A stretch of 64,000 bases of DNA from Microbacterium sp. RU1D (GCF_900156435.1 NZ_FTPQ01000001.1:1826268-1890267); one strand, 5' to 3'; counted from the first letter of the stretch, positions 52,418 to 61,361 are shown. Notes: generated by a model not told the origin, from the letters alone. A program made the numbers and translations.

Positions 52418-52787
52418 CGCGGTCCGATCGGGCCGGAGCGGGCCGTCCCGGGAAGTTTCTCAAGACTTTCCAGGGCGTCCCGCTCGGCGTGTCGGGCGCG
52501 ACGCCAATGCACGTCACGCGCACGGGCTGATCGCCGGCCGCCGCGCGACGGGAAGAGCCCGGTCAGGGGTGAAAATGCCTGGCCAGGTCACGCTGGTTCT
52601 GCGGGTGGTGCCGCGGCGCCCGTCGGCATTCCGAGCTTCCGGGCGAGAAGCGACGCTCTCACGGACCGTTCAGGTAACGAAGAGATAACGCTCAGAACCG
52701 GCCCCCACACTCGGGGACTTGTGTCGACCCGACGACACGAGATCGCGCTCGATCCCGACGAGCGCGCCCCCGACGAAAGTTCTCTCC
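52418..52787. other. 370-bp gap between pgi and a secreted lysozyme-like gene
   Basis: No gene was recognised. It contains a small imperfect hairpin near 52452 (GGAAGT and ACTTTCC), an MtrA-like direct repeat at 52674-52689 and probably the promoter and long leader of the downstream gene. A c-di-AMP (ydaO) riboswitch, common before such genes in actinobacteria, was looked for and not recognised. Confidence 0.5.
52674..52689 (+). promoter_or_regulatory. MtrA-box-like direct repeat
   Basis: GTAAC and ATAAC occur with 6 bp between (11-bp period). MtrA in mycobacteria, corynebacteria and streptomycetes binds direct repeats of GTAAC in front of cell-wall hydrolase and rpf genes. This one is ~100 bp upstream of a secreted muralytic-like gene, so MtrAB control is plausible. 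It is in an otherwise GC-rich gap. Confidence 0.5.
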
Positions 52788-53708
52788 TTGCTGCGTTCCG
52801 ATCTGAAGCTCGTCCACGTCAACCGCGCCCGCCGCACCCTCGTCACCGCCGCGACCTGCGCCGGCCTCGCCCTCGGTCTGGTCGCCACGACCGGGCTCGC
52901 GGTCGCCGCGCCCGTCTCGCTGCCCGACGCCTCGGCCGCGTCGTTCTCCGCTCCGGGAACCGCACTGCCGGTCTCGTCGGCGCCCACGCTGGATGCCGTG
53001 ACCACCGGTGCCGACACGGCCCTCGGCGACGCGCAAGCGGCTCTCGCCGGCGCCGACGCGGTCCAGGCCGATGTCGCCGCGACAGGACTGCCGCTCTCGG
53101 TCGGCGACGCCACGGTCGACACCGCAGCGTTGAGCGACGCCGTCGCGCGGCTCGACTCGCGCGACCTCCTGCCCGTGCTGCTCGTGCCCGCGCTCAGCCA
53201 GAACGCCCAGTCCGAAGCCGACCGGGTCAGCGCTCGCGTCGCCGAGGTGCGCACGAGCCTCGACCAGGCCAAGGCTGAGAAGGCCGCCGCCGATGCGGCC
53301 GCAGCCGCCGCCGCGGAGGCGCAGCGTCAGGCGGAAGCCGCCGCCGCAGCCGAAGCCCAGCGTGAGGCGGATGCCGCCGCGGCGCTGGCCCGCGTGAACA
53401 CCCCCGATGGCGCGAAGGCCTACGCCGCCCAGCTCGCTGCGGAGAAGTACGGCTGGGGGAGCGACCAGTTCTCGTGCCTGTCGTCGCTGTGGACCAAGGA
53501 ATCGGGCTGGAACTACCAGGCCTACAACGACGACGGCGGTGCCACCGGCATCCCGCAGGCGCTGCCCGGGAGCAAGATGGCGACGTTCGGTGCCGACTGG
53601 CAGACCAACGCCGCCACGCAGATCGCCTGGGGCCTCGACTACATTTCCCGCGGCTACGGCACGCCGTGCAGCGCCTGGGGGCACTCGCAGGCCGTCAACT
53701 GGTACTGA
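52788..53708 (+). CDS. secreted lysozyme/transglycosylase-like protein (paralogue of 60342-61361)
   Basis: The 306-residue precursor has a signal helix (about 12-45), a variable helical region (to ~155), an alanine-glutamate-rich coiled coil (about 155-205) and a C-terminal lysozyme-like domain: GWGSDQFSCLSSLWTKESGWN, visible as FSCLSSLWTKESGWNY, then GIPQALPGSKM, WQTN and WGHSQAVNWY. The Glu in KESGWN is the presumed catalytic acid. It should cleave peptidoglycan. Start is the TTG at 52788 with GAAAG upstream, by comparison with the paralogue's MRSD start. Confidence 0.82.
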   Translation: MLRSDLKLVHVNRARRTLVTAATCAGLALGLVATTGLAVAAPVSLPDASAASFSAPGTALPVSSAPTLDAVTTGADTALGDAQAALAGADAVQADVAATGLPLSVGDATVDTAALSDAVARLDSRDLLPVLLVPALSQNAQSEADRVSARVAEVRTSLDQAKAEKAAADAAAAAAAEAQRQAEAAAAAEAQREADAAAALARVNTPDGAKAYAAQLAAEKYGWGSDQFSCLSSLWTKESGWNYQAYNDDGGATGIPQALPGSKMATFGADWQTNAATQIAWGLDYISRGYGTPCSAWGHSQAVNWY

Positions 53709-53739
53709 GAATCCTCCGAACGACCGCCCCAGCGCCGCC

Positions 53740-53767
53740 TCAGCGATATATCGTTGTATATCGCTGA
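53740..53767 (+). promoter_or_regulatory. perfect inverted repeat, probable PadR operator
   Basis: Arms TCAGCGATATA and TATATCGCTGA are exact inverses over 11 bp with 6 bp (TCGTTG) between. It is AT-rich in a 70% GC region and lies 31 bp before the PadR start, so it most likely binds PadR for autoregulation, covering the promoter. Confidence 0.8.
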
Positions 53768-53798
53768 CTCAGATCGGGTCCGCGCGAAGGAGGTCGTC

Positions 53799-54377
53799 AT
53801 GAGTGGTTCATTCCTGGGAGACGCGTTCGGCGGACGCGGCGGCACCAACACCCCCGGTTGGCCGATGTCCAACATCCTCGAGGGGCTCGAGCAACTGCGC
53901 ACGCAGTTCGAGCAGAAGACCTCGTCGTCGCCGCGCATGAACAAGGGCGACGTGCGGTCGGCGGTGCTGTCGCTGCTGCTGGAGCAGCCGATGCACGGCT
54001 ACCAGATCATCCGCGAGATCGAAGACCGCAGCGGCGGGTCGTGGAAGCCGAGCCCCGGTTCGGTGTACCCCACGCTCCAGCTGCTCACCGACGAAGGCCT
54101 CGTCCAGTCCGAGGAGTCGAACGGGCGCAAGACCTACTCGCTCACGCCCGAGGGCCGCGCAGCGGCGGGCGACGAGACGACCGAGCGCACCGCGCCCTGG
54201 GAGTCCGCGACCTCGCGCGACAGCGGCCGGATGACGGCGCTGCCCAAGGCCGGGGTCGAACTCGCCCAGGCCGCGGCGCAGGTCGCGCGCACGGGCGACA
54301 AGGAGCAGGTCGCGCAAGCGGTCGAGATCCTCGACGAGGCCCGCCGTAAGCTCTACTCCATCCTCGCCCAGGGCTGA
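53799..54377 (+). CDS. PadR-family transcriptional regulator
   Basis: The 192-residue protein has an unusual N-terminal extension of ~45 residues with Gly/Asn/Pro (GGRGGTNTPG), then the PadR winged helix: VRSAVLSLLLEQPMHGYQIIREIEDRSGGSW, seen as LLEQPMHGYQI, SPGSVYPTLQLLTDEGLV and YSLTPEGR. A C-terminal helical dimerisation tail follows. GAAGGAGG is the ribosome site. It is 52 bp before the UbiB-family gene and may control it together with itself. Confidence 0.9.
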   Translation: MSGSFLGDAFGGRGGTNTPGWPMSNILEGLEQLRTQFEQKTSSSPRMNKGDVRSAVLSLLLEQPMHGYQIIREIEDRSGGSWKPSPGSVYPTLQLLTDEGLVQSEESNGRKTYSLTPEGRAAAGDETTERTAPWESATSRDSGRMTALPKAGVELAQAAAQVARTGDKEQVAQAVEILDEARRKLYSILAQG

Positions 54378-54429
54378 GGTTGCCCGAGCTCGACGCGTGC
54401 GGGGCGCACGTCGGCATCCCGGAGGATCG

Positions 54430-56127
54430 ATGACCGACGACGCCCTCATGAAGGCCCGGTACCGCCGCATCACGCGATTCGCGGCGCGCTATCTCGTGCA
54501 GGCGTGGTGGTACGAGCTGTTCCTGCCGCGGTTCGGCCTCGGGTGGATCTCCGCCCGGGGCCGCACCCGTCGGCTGCAGCGCATCGCACAGCGGTTCCAC
54601 GTGCTCGCCGTCGACCTCGGCGGGCTCATGATCAAGGTCGGGCAGTTCATGTCGTCGCGCCTCGACGTCCTGCCGCCCGAGATCACGAAGGAGCTCGAAG
54701 GTCTGCAGGACGAGGTGCCCGCGGTCCCGTTCGCGCAGATGCGCGCCCGCGCGGAAGCGGAGCTCGGGATGCCGCTGGAGCGCGCATTCGCCTCGGTCGA
54801 GGAGCGTCCGCTCGCGGCGGCGTCCCTGGGCCAGGCGCATCGCGCCGTCCTCACCGACTCCCTCACCGCGGAGACCGGCATGAGCGCCGTGGTGCTCAAG
54901 ATCCAGCGCCCCGGGATCGATCGGATCGTCGACGTCGATCTGCGCGCCCTGCGCAAGGTCGGTGTGTGGCTCAGCAAGGTCGCCCTCGTCCGCGACCGTG
55001 TCGACATGCCCTCGCTCGTCGAGGAGTTCGCCGTGACGAGCCTGGAGGAGATCGACTACCTGCACGAGGCCGCCAATTCCGAGCGTTTCGCCTCCGACTT
55101 CGGCGGCGACGGCGGTGTCGCCGTGCCCGAGGTGGTGTGGGAGCGCACGACGCGTCGGGTGCTCACCCTGCAGGACGTCACCGCGATCAAGATCAACGAC
55201 GTCGACGCCTTGCGCGCCGCGGGCATCGACCCGTCCGAGGTCGCCGCCCGCTTCGCCGCGGTCATGTTCGATCAGCTCTTCGACGACGGCTTCTTCCACG
55301 CCGATCCCCACCCGGGCAACGTGTTCGTCACCCCCACGGGCGCGGTGACCCCCGAGGGAACCCCGGCGTGGCGTTTCACCTTCATCGACTTCGGCATGAT
55401 GGGCGAGGTGCCGCCGGGGCTGCGCCGGGGCCTCCGGCGCGTGCTCATCGCCGCGGCATCGCGAGACGGCAAAGGCCTCGTCGACGGCATTCGCGACGTC
55501 GGCGTGCTGCTGCCCTCCGCCGACACCGTGCAGCTCGAGCGCGCGATGACCCAGCTCTTCTCGCGCTTCGGCGGCATGGGCTTCGCCGAGCTGCAGGAGG
55601 TCGATCCGCGGGAGTTCCGCGCCTTCGCGATCGAATTCGGCGACGTCGTCCGTGCGCTGCCGTTCCAGCTGCCCGAGAACTTCCTGCTCATCGTGCGCGC
55701 CATGTCGCTGACCAGCGGCATGTGCAGCGCGCTCGACCCCGCCTTCAACATCTGGGATGCCGTCGAGCCCTACGCCCAGCGACTGATCCGCGAGGAGAGC
55801 GGCAACACCGCTCAGGCGTTCGTGCGCGAAGTGGGGGCGGTCGCCGGAGTGACCGCGCGTCTTCCGCGCCGTATCGACAACCTCATCGAACGCTTCGAGG
55901 ACGGTTCCGTCTCGGTGCAGACGCCGCGCATCGAGCGGCGCATGCGCGACCTCGAGCGGATGGTGCGCCGGGTGGTGTCGGCCGTGCTCTTCACCGGCCT
56001 GCTGATCGGCGGCATCCTGCTGCAGGCCGAGCAGGCGGTGTTCGGTACGCTGCTGATGATCGCCTCGCTCGCGCCCCTGTCGCATGCGGTGCTCGCGGGC
56101 GTCGTCGCGCGCCGCAACGGCGCGTGA
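54430..56127 (+). CDS. ABC1/AarF/UbiB-family atypical kinase
   Basis: The 565-residue protein is an atypical protein-kinase-like ATPase. Marks are the KxGQ motif (IKVGQFMSSR, Lys69-Gln72), the alanine-rich loop AAASLGQAH, VVLKIQRPG with the ATP lysine, FHADPHPGNV and FIDFGMMG. A C-terminal membrane hairpin ends the protein (about 515-560). In other bacteria UbiB supports quinone biosynthesis; this organism probably uses menaquinone, so the target is uncertain. GGAGGATCG precedes the ATG. Confidence 0.9.
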   Translation: MTDDALMKARYRRITRFAARYLVQAWWYELFLPRFGLGWISARGRTRRLQRIAQRFHVLAVDLGGLMIKVGQFMSSRLDVLPPEITKELEGLQDEVPAVPFAQMRARAEAELGMPLERAFASVEERPLAAASLGQAHRAVLTDSLTAETGMSAVVLKIQRPGIDRIVDVDLRALRKVGVWLSKVALVRDRVDMPSLVEEFAVTSLEEIDYLHEAANSERFASDFGGDGGVAVPEVVWERTTRRVLTLQDVTAIKINDVDALRAAGIDPSEVAARFAAVMFDQLFDDGFFHADPHPGNVFVTPTGAVTPEGTPAWRFTFIDFGMMGEVPPGLRRGLRRVLIAAASRDGKGLVDGIRDVGVLLPSADTVQLERAMTQLFSRFGGMGFAELQEVDPREFRAFAIEFGDVVRALPFQLPENFLLIVRAMSLTSGMCSALDPAFNIWDAVEPYAQRLIREESGNTAQAFVREVGAVAGVTARLPRRIDNLIERFEDGSVSVQTPRIERRMRDLERMVRRVVSAVLFTGLLIGGILLQAEQAVFGTLLMIASLAPLSHAVLAGVVARRNGA

Positions 56128-56131
56128 GCGG

Positions 56132-57250
56132 CTACCGGCCGTCGACGATCGACATGAAGCCGGCGAAGGCGAAGACCAGCGGCACGAGGTAGAGACCGGC
56201 GCGGAACGTGACCCACGCCAGTCGCCCTACGACGGGACCGAGTCCGGTCTGCGGCGTGCGGGCGTCCAGGCGCCGCCCGTCCGCGGCGATGAGCGGGCGC
56301 GGCGGGCGCCACTGCACCGCGTCGCGCGTGCGTGCGAGCCGCTCGACGGCGCCCTGGCCCGCGACCCGCTCGTCGACGTATCGTTCCGACTGCTCGGCGA
56401 TCCGCGGGACGACGTGGCGGAGCACGGCATCCACCCGCTCCCAGTCCGCAGCGGTGGTGTAGTCGGCGTCGGCACCGCGGAAGAAGACGACCCGGTCGTC
56501 GCGGATCTCCACGTCGAACTCGGGGGAGTGATCGACCAGGGCCGCCATCACGTCGGGCGTGAGCACGTAGAGCGCGTCGGGCCCGTACCCCGATGGCGCG
56601 TAGGTGTGGAAGAACCGGTCGAAGTCGCCCTCCAACCGCAGGCGCTGTCCCCGATCGATGGATGCCGGCAGCCCGCCGCCGCGCTCGTTCGCACGCGAAT
56701 CGAGCACGAGGTGGGGCATCGCCGATTCCAGCCGCACGCTCACGTACTGCCACGACCGGGCGCGCGAGGCGCGGGTGCGCACGGTGCCGAACTCGGCGTC
56801 GGCGGTGGCGAAGCGCGGGTACTCCCGCACGCCCACGCTGTGGTCGGTCACGAGCGACGAGAAGGTCGCTGCTGCGCTCGGGCGGGGGAAGAACCCGTTC
56901 GCGAGCGCCGTGAGATCGCGCCGCGCCTGACGCAACCGCGTGCGCGTCGCGACGGGCCGCTGCGCCCACCGCCAGAGGAAGAAGGTTCCGACCAGCCACA
57001 CCGCGAGTACGCCGAGCACGACGACGAAGGCGATGACGTCGCGGTCGGTGACGCGGCCGTCCTGCACCCCGTCGACCTGCACGCCGATCGTGACGAGGCC
57101 GATGAAGGCGAACCATAGTACGAGGGCGTTGTTGACGTGCAGCAGCACCTGCCGGCGGGTCGGCACCCACGAGGGGCGAGGGCGGTCGCCTGAAACGGCG
57201 AGGGCTGCGGCCACCTCGGTGGCGGGGGCGTCGAGCCAGCGCAGATCCAC
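56132..57250 (-). CDS. uncharacterised membrane protein
   Basis: The 372-residue protein has two N-terminal spans (about 37-58 and 71-93), a large soluble part (about 100-345) and a C-terminal span (about 350-368). The soluble part contains WQYVSVRLESAMPHLVLDSRANE (key: PHLVLDSRANE), DFDRFFHTYAPSGYGPDALYVL (key: YAPSGYGPDALY) and VEIRDDRVVFFRG. It resembles DUF3137-like proteins of unknown role. It is divergent from the membrane-anchored helicase gene, 64 bp away, which raises the question of a shared function. Confidence 0.65.
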   Translation of the reverse strand: MDLRWLDAPATEVAAALAVSGDRPRPSWVPTRRQVLLHVNNALVLWFAFIGLVTIGVQVDGVQDGRVTDRDVIAFVVVLGVLAVWLVGTFFLWRWAQRPVATRTRLRQARRDLTALANGFFPRPSAAATFSSLVTDHSVGVREYPRFATADAEFGTVRTRASRARSWQYVSVRLESAMPHLVLDSRANERGGGLPASIDRGQRLRLEGDFDRFFHTYAPSGYGPDALYVLTPDVMAALVDHSPEFDVEIRDDRVVFFRGADADYTTAADWERVDAVLRHVVPRIAEQSERYVDERVAGQGAVERLARTRDAVQWRPPRPLIAADGRRLDARTPQTGLGPVVGRLAWVTFRAGLYLVPLVFAFAGFMSIVDGR

Positions 57251-57314
57251 GCGTGATCCTCTCCGGGGGTGTCGGACCGCCGTCGGGCGGCGGGCGTCTC
57301 CCTAGACTGGCGCG

Positions 57315-60314
57315 GTGTCGACCGAACCGTGCCGTCCTCTGTCGGCGTGGCGCTTCGACGGTACGCTTCGCTCCTACCAGGCCGATGCCCTCGACCGCGT
57401 CGACGTCGACGCCGGCGGGCCCGTGCACCTGGTGGCCCCTCCCGGGTCGGGCAAGACGCTGCTCGGGCTCCTCCTCGCCGCGCGCCGCGGCCGTCGCACG
57501 GTCGTGTTCGCCCCCACCACGGCCATCCGCGCGCAGTGGGTCGTCGCCGCACGCGCCCTGGCGCACGACGACACGGCCGTGTCCGACGACCCGACGCGAC
57601 CGGCCGCCCTCACGGCGCTGACGTACCAGGCGCTCAGCGTGCTCGACACCGCGCAGCCGTTCGCGGCTCTGGCGCGCGCACGGTGGGGGGAGGAGCTCGT
57701 GGCCGACGACCGCACGGCGGAGCAGGCGCGGGAGTGGCTCGAGAACCTGCGCGAGAGCAATCCGGCGGCCTACCGTCGTGGCATCCGCTCCCGGTCGCGG
57801 TCGGTCCGGCGCTCCCTCGCCCGTCAGGATGCCACAGCCCTCACCGCCGCGCTGCATCCGCACGCTCGCGAGATCATGGAGCGCCTGGTCGATTCCGGCG
57901 TCGAGACGATCGTGCTCGACGAGTGCCATCACCTGCTCGATCACTGGGCCCTCGTCGTGGCGGCGCTCATCGCCCGGATCCGCGCCGCGGGGCGGAAGCC
58001 TCTCGTCGTCGGTCTCACCGCCACGCTTCCGTCGCCCGACGACGCGGACGAGTACGACAACTACGTCTCGCTGCTCGGCGAGGTCGACCTCGAGGTCCCT
58101 GTCCCCGCGGTGGTGCGCGAGGGCGATCTCGCGCCCTACCGCGAGCTCGTGCACGCGGTCGAACCGACCGACGAGGAGCGCGCCTTCCTCTCGGCCCACG
58201 CCGCGGCCCTCGACGAGGCGTTGCGCACGACCTTCTCGGTCGGGGAGGGACGCGCGTTCCTTCGCGACGCGCTGCAGCCCCCTCCGCCGGTCCCGGCGTC
58301 CACCGCCCCGCTCGTCCCTCCCGCCGCCTCCGCCGAGCCGATCCCGGCATCCGCGGGTCGAGACGACTCGCTCGCCCCTCCCGCCGCACCGACCTCGACG
58401 CTCGCGGTCTCCGCCGAGGTCGACCGGCGTCTCGCCGCGGCGTTCTCGGCGGACTTCGCGCGGGCCGAGGCGGCCGCCGCGATGCTCTCGACGATCGCTC
58501 CGGACGATCCCCTCGTCGAGCGGCTCCCGGCGGTCGCCCGCCGCATCCCCACCACCGATGAGACCCTGCGTCTGCTGGGCCGTTACGCCCTCGACCGGGT
58601 GCTCCCCGACCCCGACCGCGCGGCCGACTGGACGCGCCTACGGCGCCTTCTCGCCGATTTCGGCTACGCCCTCACCGACCGCGGCGTGCGGCGCACACGT
58701 GATCCGATCGACACCGTGCTCGCCTCCTCGCTGGCCAAGGATCGGGGCGCGTGCGACGTCCTCGCCGCCGAGCGGGCTCAGCTCGGCGGACGCTTGCGCG
58801 CGCTCGTGGTGACCGACTACGTGACGCACGGCAACGTCCACGGCGGTCTGCTCGGATCCGCGGGCGCGGTCCGCACGTTCTCGATCATCGCGACGGATGC
58901 CGGCACCTCGGCGCTGCGATCCATCCTCGTCACCTCCTCGACGGTGCGTCTGGCCGCCCGGCACGCCGCCGAAATCCTGCCCGCCCTCGAGAGCGAGCTC
59001 GGCGTCTCCCTCGACACGGCTCCCTGCGCCGACGATCCGTTCGCGGTCGAGGTACGAGGAACGGCCGGTTCGGGCGTCGTGGGAGCGGTGTCGCGCCTGC
59101 TCACCGCGGGCCGGGTCGAGGTGGTCGTCGGCACACGCGGCCTGTTCGGCGAGGGCTGGGATTGCCCCGCGGTCAACACGCTCGTCGACCTGACGGCGGT
59201 CGCGACCGCCTCGGCCACCCAGCAGCTGCGCGGACGCACCCTGCGTCTCGATCCGCTCTGGCCCGAGAAGGTCGCGCACAACTGGACCGTGACGGCGATC
59301 CTGCCGCCGAGCTCCCCGCTCGAGGCGCAACCGGATGCCGCCCGCCTCCGCCGCAAGCACGCCCGGTTGTGGGGTCTCGACGCTGATCGCCCCGGAGAGA
59401 TCGTGCGCGGTCTGGACGCTGCTCTCACCCGTGACCAGCGGACGGCCCTCGACGCGCTCGTCGCGAAGGATCCCGCAGCGTCCGTCACGGCGGTCGGCTC
59501 GCTCGCCGACGTGCCGTCACGCGCCGACACCCGCGCCGCCTGGCGCATCGGCGCCGCCTACGTCGACAGCGAGGAGGTCTCCGCGTTCGTCGAACGGCCC
59601 CGCCGTGCCCCCGTCTTCTCGACGTCCGTCGTCGCCTCCCGAGCCTTGGGGCGGTGGCTGGGCGCGTCCGTCGTGACCTCCGTCATGGCGGTGGTGCTGG
59701 CGTTCTTCCTGCCCGCGGCGGTGGGCGCACCCCTCGGGCTGGTCGGAGCCCTCGCCGGGACGCTCCTGTCCGTGTCCTTCGCCGCCGCCTGGTCACGGAC
59801 GAGTCGGCAGAGCCGCGATGCCCCCGCCACCTTCACGCTCATCGCCAAGGTCGTCTGGACGGCCCTGTCCGAGAGCGGCCGGGTCGCCGCCCACCCCGCG
59901 TCACCGACGGTGGAGGTCACGGAGGCGGATGCCGACCGCATCCGCGTCGATATCCGGATGCCAGGTGTCACGCCGGTCGACCAGCAGACTTTCGCCGCCG
60001 CGATCGAGCAGCTGTGCGGGCCGATCCGCTCCCCGCGCTTCGTGCTGGACGTCGGCCGCGGGGGAGGCCCGTGGTGGGTGCGTCGAGTCCTGGAGCGGGC
60101 CGGCCGGGGACGACCGGGCCAGTTCCTCGCGGTCCCCGAGGCGATGGGTCGCCGCCGCGACGACGCCGTGCGGTTCCACGGCGCGTGGCAGGTGCACGTC
60201 GGCCCGGCCGTCCTGCACGAGGTGTCGGGACCGGACTCCCTCGCCCTGATGAGCGAAGCGCGCCGCACCGGAGCGTTCTCCGGCGCGGCGCGCTCGATGG
60301 TGCGGTGGCGGTGA
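57315..60314 (+). CDS. SF2 DEAD/DEAH-type helicase with C-terminal membrane hairpin
   Basis: The 999-residue protein has an N-terminal SF2 helicase core: Q-motif-like FDGTLRSYQADAL, Walker A PPGSGKT (42-48), motif II DECH (202-205), TAT (235-237), and motifs V and VI in GTRGLFGEGWDCP and QQLRGR (636-641). A Pro/Ala-rich linker is inserted at 321-362. After ~residue 760 come two predicted spans (about 783-800 and 803-826) and a ~170-residue domain of no recognised family, with GGGPWWVRR and a terminal RSMVRWR. Membrane helices in a helicase are unusual. TAGACT is 6 nt before the GTG. The gene resembles XPB-like helicases seen near defence genes, but no restriction or methylase gene is nearby. 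Confidence 0.82.
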   Translation: MSTEPCRPLSAWRFDGTLRSYQADALDRVDVDAGGPVHLVAPPGSGKTLLGLLLAARRGRRTVVFAPTTAIRAQWVVAARALAHDDTAVSDDPTRPAALTALTYQALSVLDTAQPFAALARARWGEELVADDRTAEQAREWLENLRESNPAAYRRGIRSRSRSVRRSLARQDATALTAALHPHAREIMERLVDSGVETIVLDECHHLLDHWALVVAALIARIRAAGRKPLVVGLTATLPSPDDADEYDNYVSLLGEVDLEVPVPAVVREGDLAPYRELVHAVEPTDEERAFLSAHAAALDEALRTTFSVGEGRAFLRDALQPPPPVPASTAPLVPPAASAEPIPASAGRDDSLAPPAAPTSTLAVSAEVDRRLAAAFSADFARAEAAAAMLSTIAPDDPLVERLPAVARRIPTTDETLRLLGRYALDRVLPDPDRAADWTRLRRLLADFGYALTDRGVRRTRDPIDTVLASSLAKDRGACDVLAAERAQLGGRLRALVVTDYVTHGNVHGGLLGSAGAVRTFSIIATDAGTSALRSILVTSSTVRLAARHAAEILPALESELGVSLDTAPCADDPFAVEVRGTAGSGVVGAVSRLLTAGRVEVVVGTRGLFGEGWDCPAVNTLVDLTAVATASATQQLRGRTLRLDPLWPEKVAHNWTVTAILPPSSPLEAQPDAARLRRKHARLWGLDADRPGEIVRGLDAALTRDQRTALDALVAKDPAASVTAVGSLADVPSRADTRAAWRIGAAYVDSEEVSAFVERPRRAPVFSTSVVASRALGRWLGASVVTSVMAVVLAFFLPAAVGAPLGLVGALAGTLLSVSFAAAWSRTSRQSRDAPATFTLIAKVVWTALSESGRVAAHPASPTVEVTEADADRIRVDIRMPGVTPVDQQTFAAAIEQLCGPIRSPRFVLDVGRGGGPWWVRRVLERAGRGRPGQFLAVPEAMGRRRDDAVRFHGAWQVHVGPAVLHEVSGPDSLALMSEARRTGAFSGAARSMVRWR

Positions 60315-60341
60315 CCGGCGTTAGGGCCGGTCGACGCTAGG

Positions 60342-61361
60342 TCAGTACCAGCCGACCGACTGCGAGTGACCCCACGCGTTGCACGGGCTGCCGTAGCGGC
60401 CCGAGATGTAGCCGAAGCCCCACGCGATCTGCGTGCCGGCGTTGGTCTCCCAGTCGGCACCGGCAGACGACATCTTGCTTCCGGGGAGGGCCTGGGGGAT
60501 GCCGTAGGCGCCGCTGCCGGAGTTATAGGCCCGGTAGTTCCAGCCCGACTCCTTGTTCCAGAGCGAGACGAGGCACGAGAACTGGTCGTCGCCCCAGCCG
60601 TACCCGGCGAGCATGCCGCGGGCGGTCGCCTGCGCGCCGGCGGGGCTGTTGTCGCCCGAGCCGCCGCCGGCGGCCGGGGGAGAGTACGACGACCCTCCGC
60701 CGCTGCTGCTTCCGCCGCCGCTGCCGCTGTTGCCGCTGCTGCTGTCGGCCGCGGCTTCCTCGGCCGCCGCCTTCTCGGCCGCAGCCTTGGCCGCGGCAGC
60801 CGCCTCGGCCTCCTGGCGAGCCTTCTCGGCAGCCTCTTCCTCGGCCTTCTTCGCCACGGCGGCGTCCAGACCGCCACGCAACTCGGCAACGCGCTGGTCC
60901 ACGGTGGTGGTCGCCGCCGTCACGTCGTCGGCGAGGTCGGGCAGGAAGGTGGCGGGCAGCACGGATGCTGCGGCGAGGCGCTCGGTGGCCTTCTCGAGTG
61001 CGGCGGTGTCGACGTCGGCGGGCTGACCGATGTCCAGGCCCGACGCGGCGATGTCGTTCTGCACCGACGTGACCGCCTGCATCGAAGCGGATGCCGCCGT
61101 GGTGGCATCCCGTGCTTCCTCGGCCTCGGGGCCTCGGGCGGCGGTGAGGGCGGTCGGGGTGGTGGCCGAGGCGAGCGAGAACGTCGCGGTCGACAGGTCG
61201 GCCGGGGAGGCCGTGGCAGCAGGCACCGTTCCGGTGAGAGCCGCAGCCGCGACCACGCCGAGCACCAGGGCGCCCGCGGTCGTCACGGGACGACGACGGG
61301 AGCGGCGGGTGGCTTCGCGACGGGCACGACGGTTGGTGAGGGGCGTCGAATCAGAGCGCAT
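60342..61361 (-). CDS. secreted lysozyme/transglycosylase-like protein (paralogue of 52788-53708)
   Basis: The 339-residue precursor starts with a basic stretch of arginines, a signal helix (about 27-50) and an Ala/Thr-rich region. A coiled coil of Ala/Glu/Lys (about 170-205) and a Gly/Ser-rich linker (about 208-245) follow. The C-terminal ~85 residues carry the same muralytic domain as the paralogue: FSCLVSLWNKESGWNYRAYN, visible as NKESGWNYRAY, GIPQALPGSKM and WGHSQSVGWY. The two proteins share domain order but differ in linkers. It is divergent from rpsA and ends 27 bp from the helicase stop. Confidence 0.88.
   Translation of the reverse strand: MRSDSTPLTNRRARREATRRSRRRPVTTAGALVLGVVAAAALTGTVPAATASPADLSTATFSLASATTPTALTAARGPEAEEARDATTAASASMQAVTSVQNDIAASGLDIGQPADVDTAALEKATERLAAASVLPATFLPDLADDVTAATTTVDQRVAELRGGLDAAVAKKAEEEAAEKARQEAEAAAAAKAAAEKAAAEEAAADSSSGNSGSGGGSSSGGGSSYSPPAAGGGSGDNSPAGAQATARGMLAGYGWGDDQFSCLVSLWNKESGWNYRAYNSGSGAYGIPQALPGSKMSSAGADWETNAGTQIAWGFGYISGRYGSPCNAWGHSQSVGWY

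Noticed and set aside
52418..52787. Possible ydaO (c-di-AMP) riboswitch before the secreted muralytic gene
   Set aside because: The core sequence blocks of this class were not recognised on either strand.
57315..60314. Type I or III restriction system for the large helicase
   Set aside because: No methylase, specificity or nuclease gene is adjacent; the helicase lacks a visible nuclease motif.
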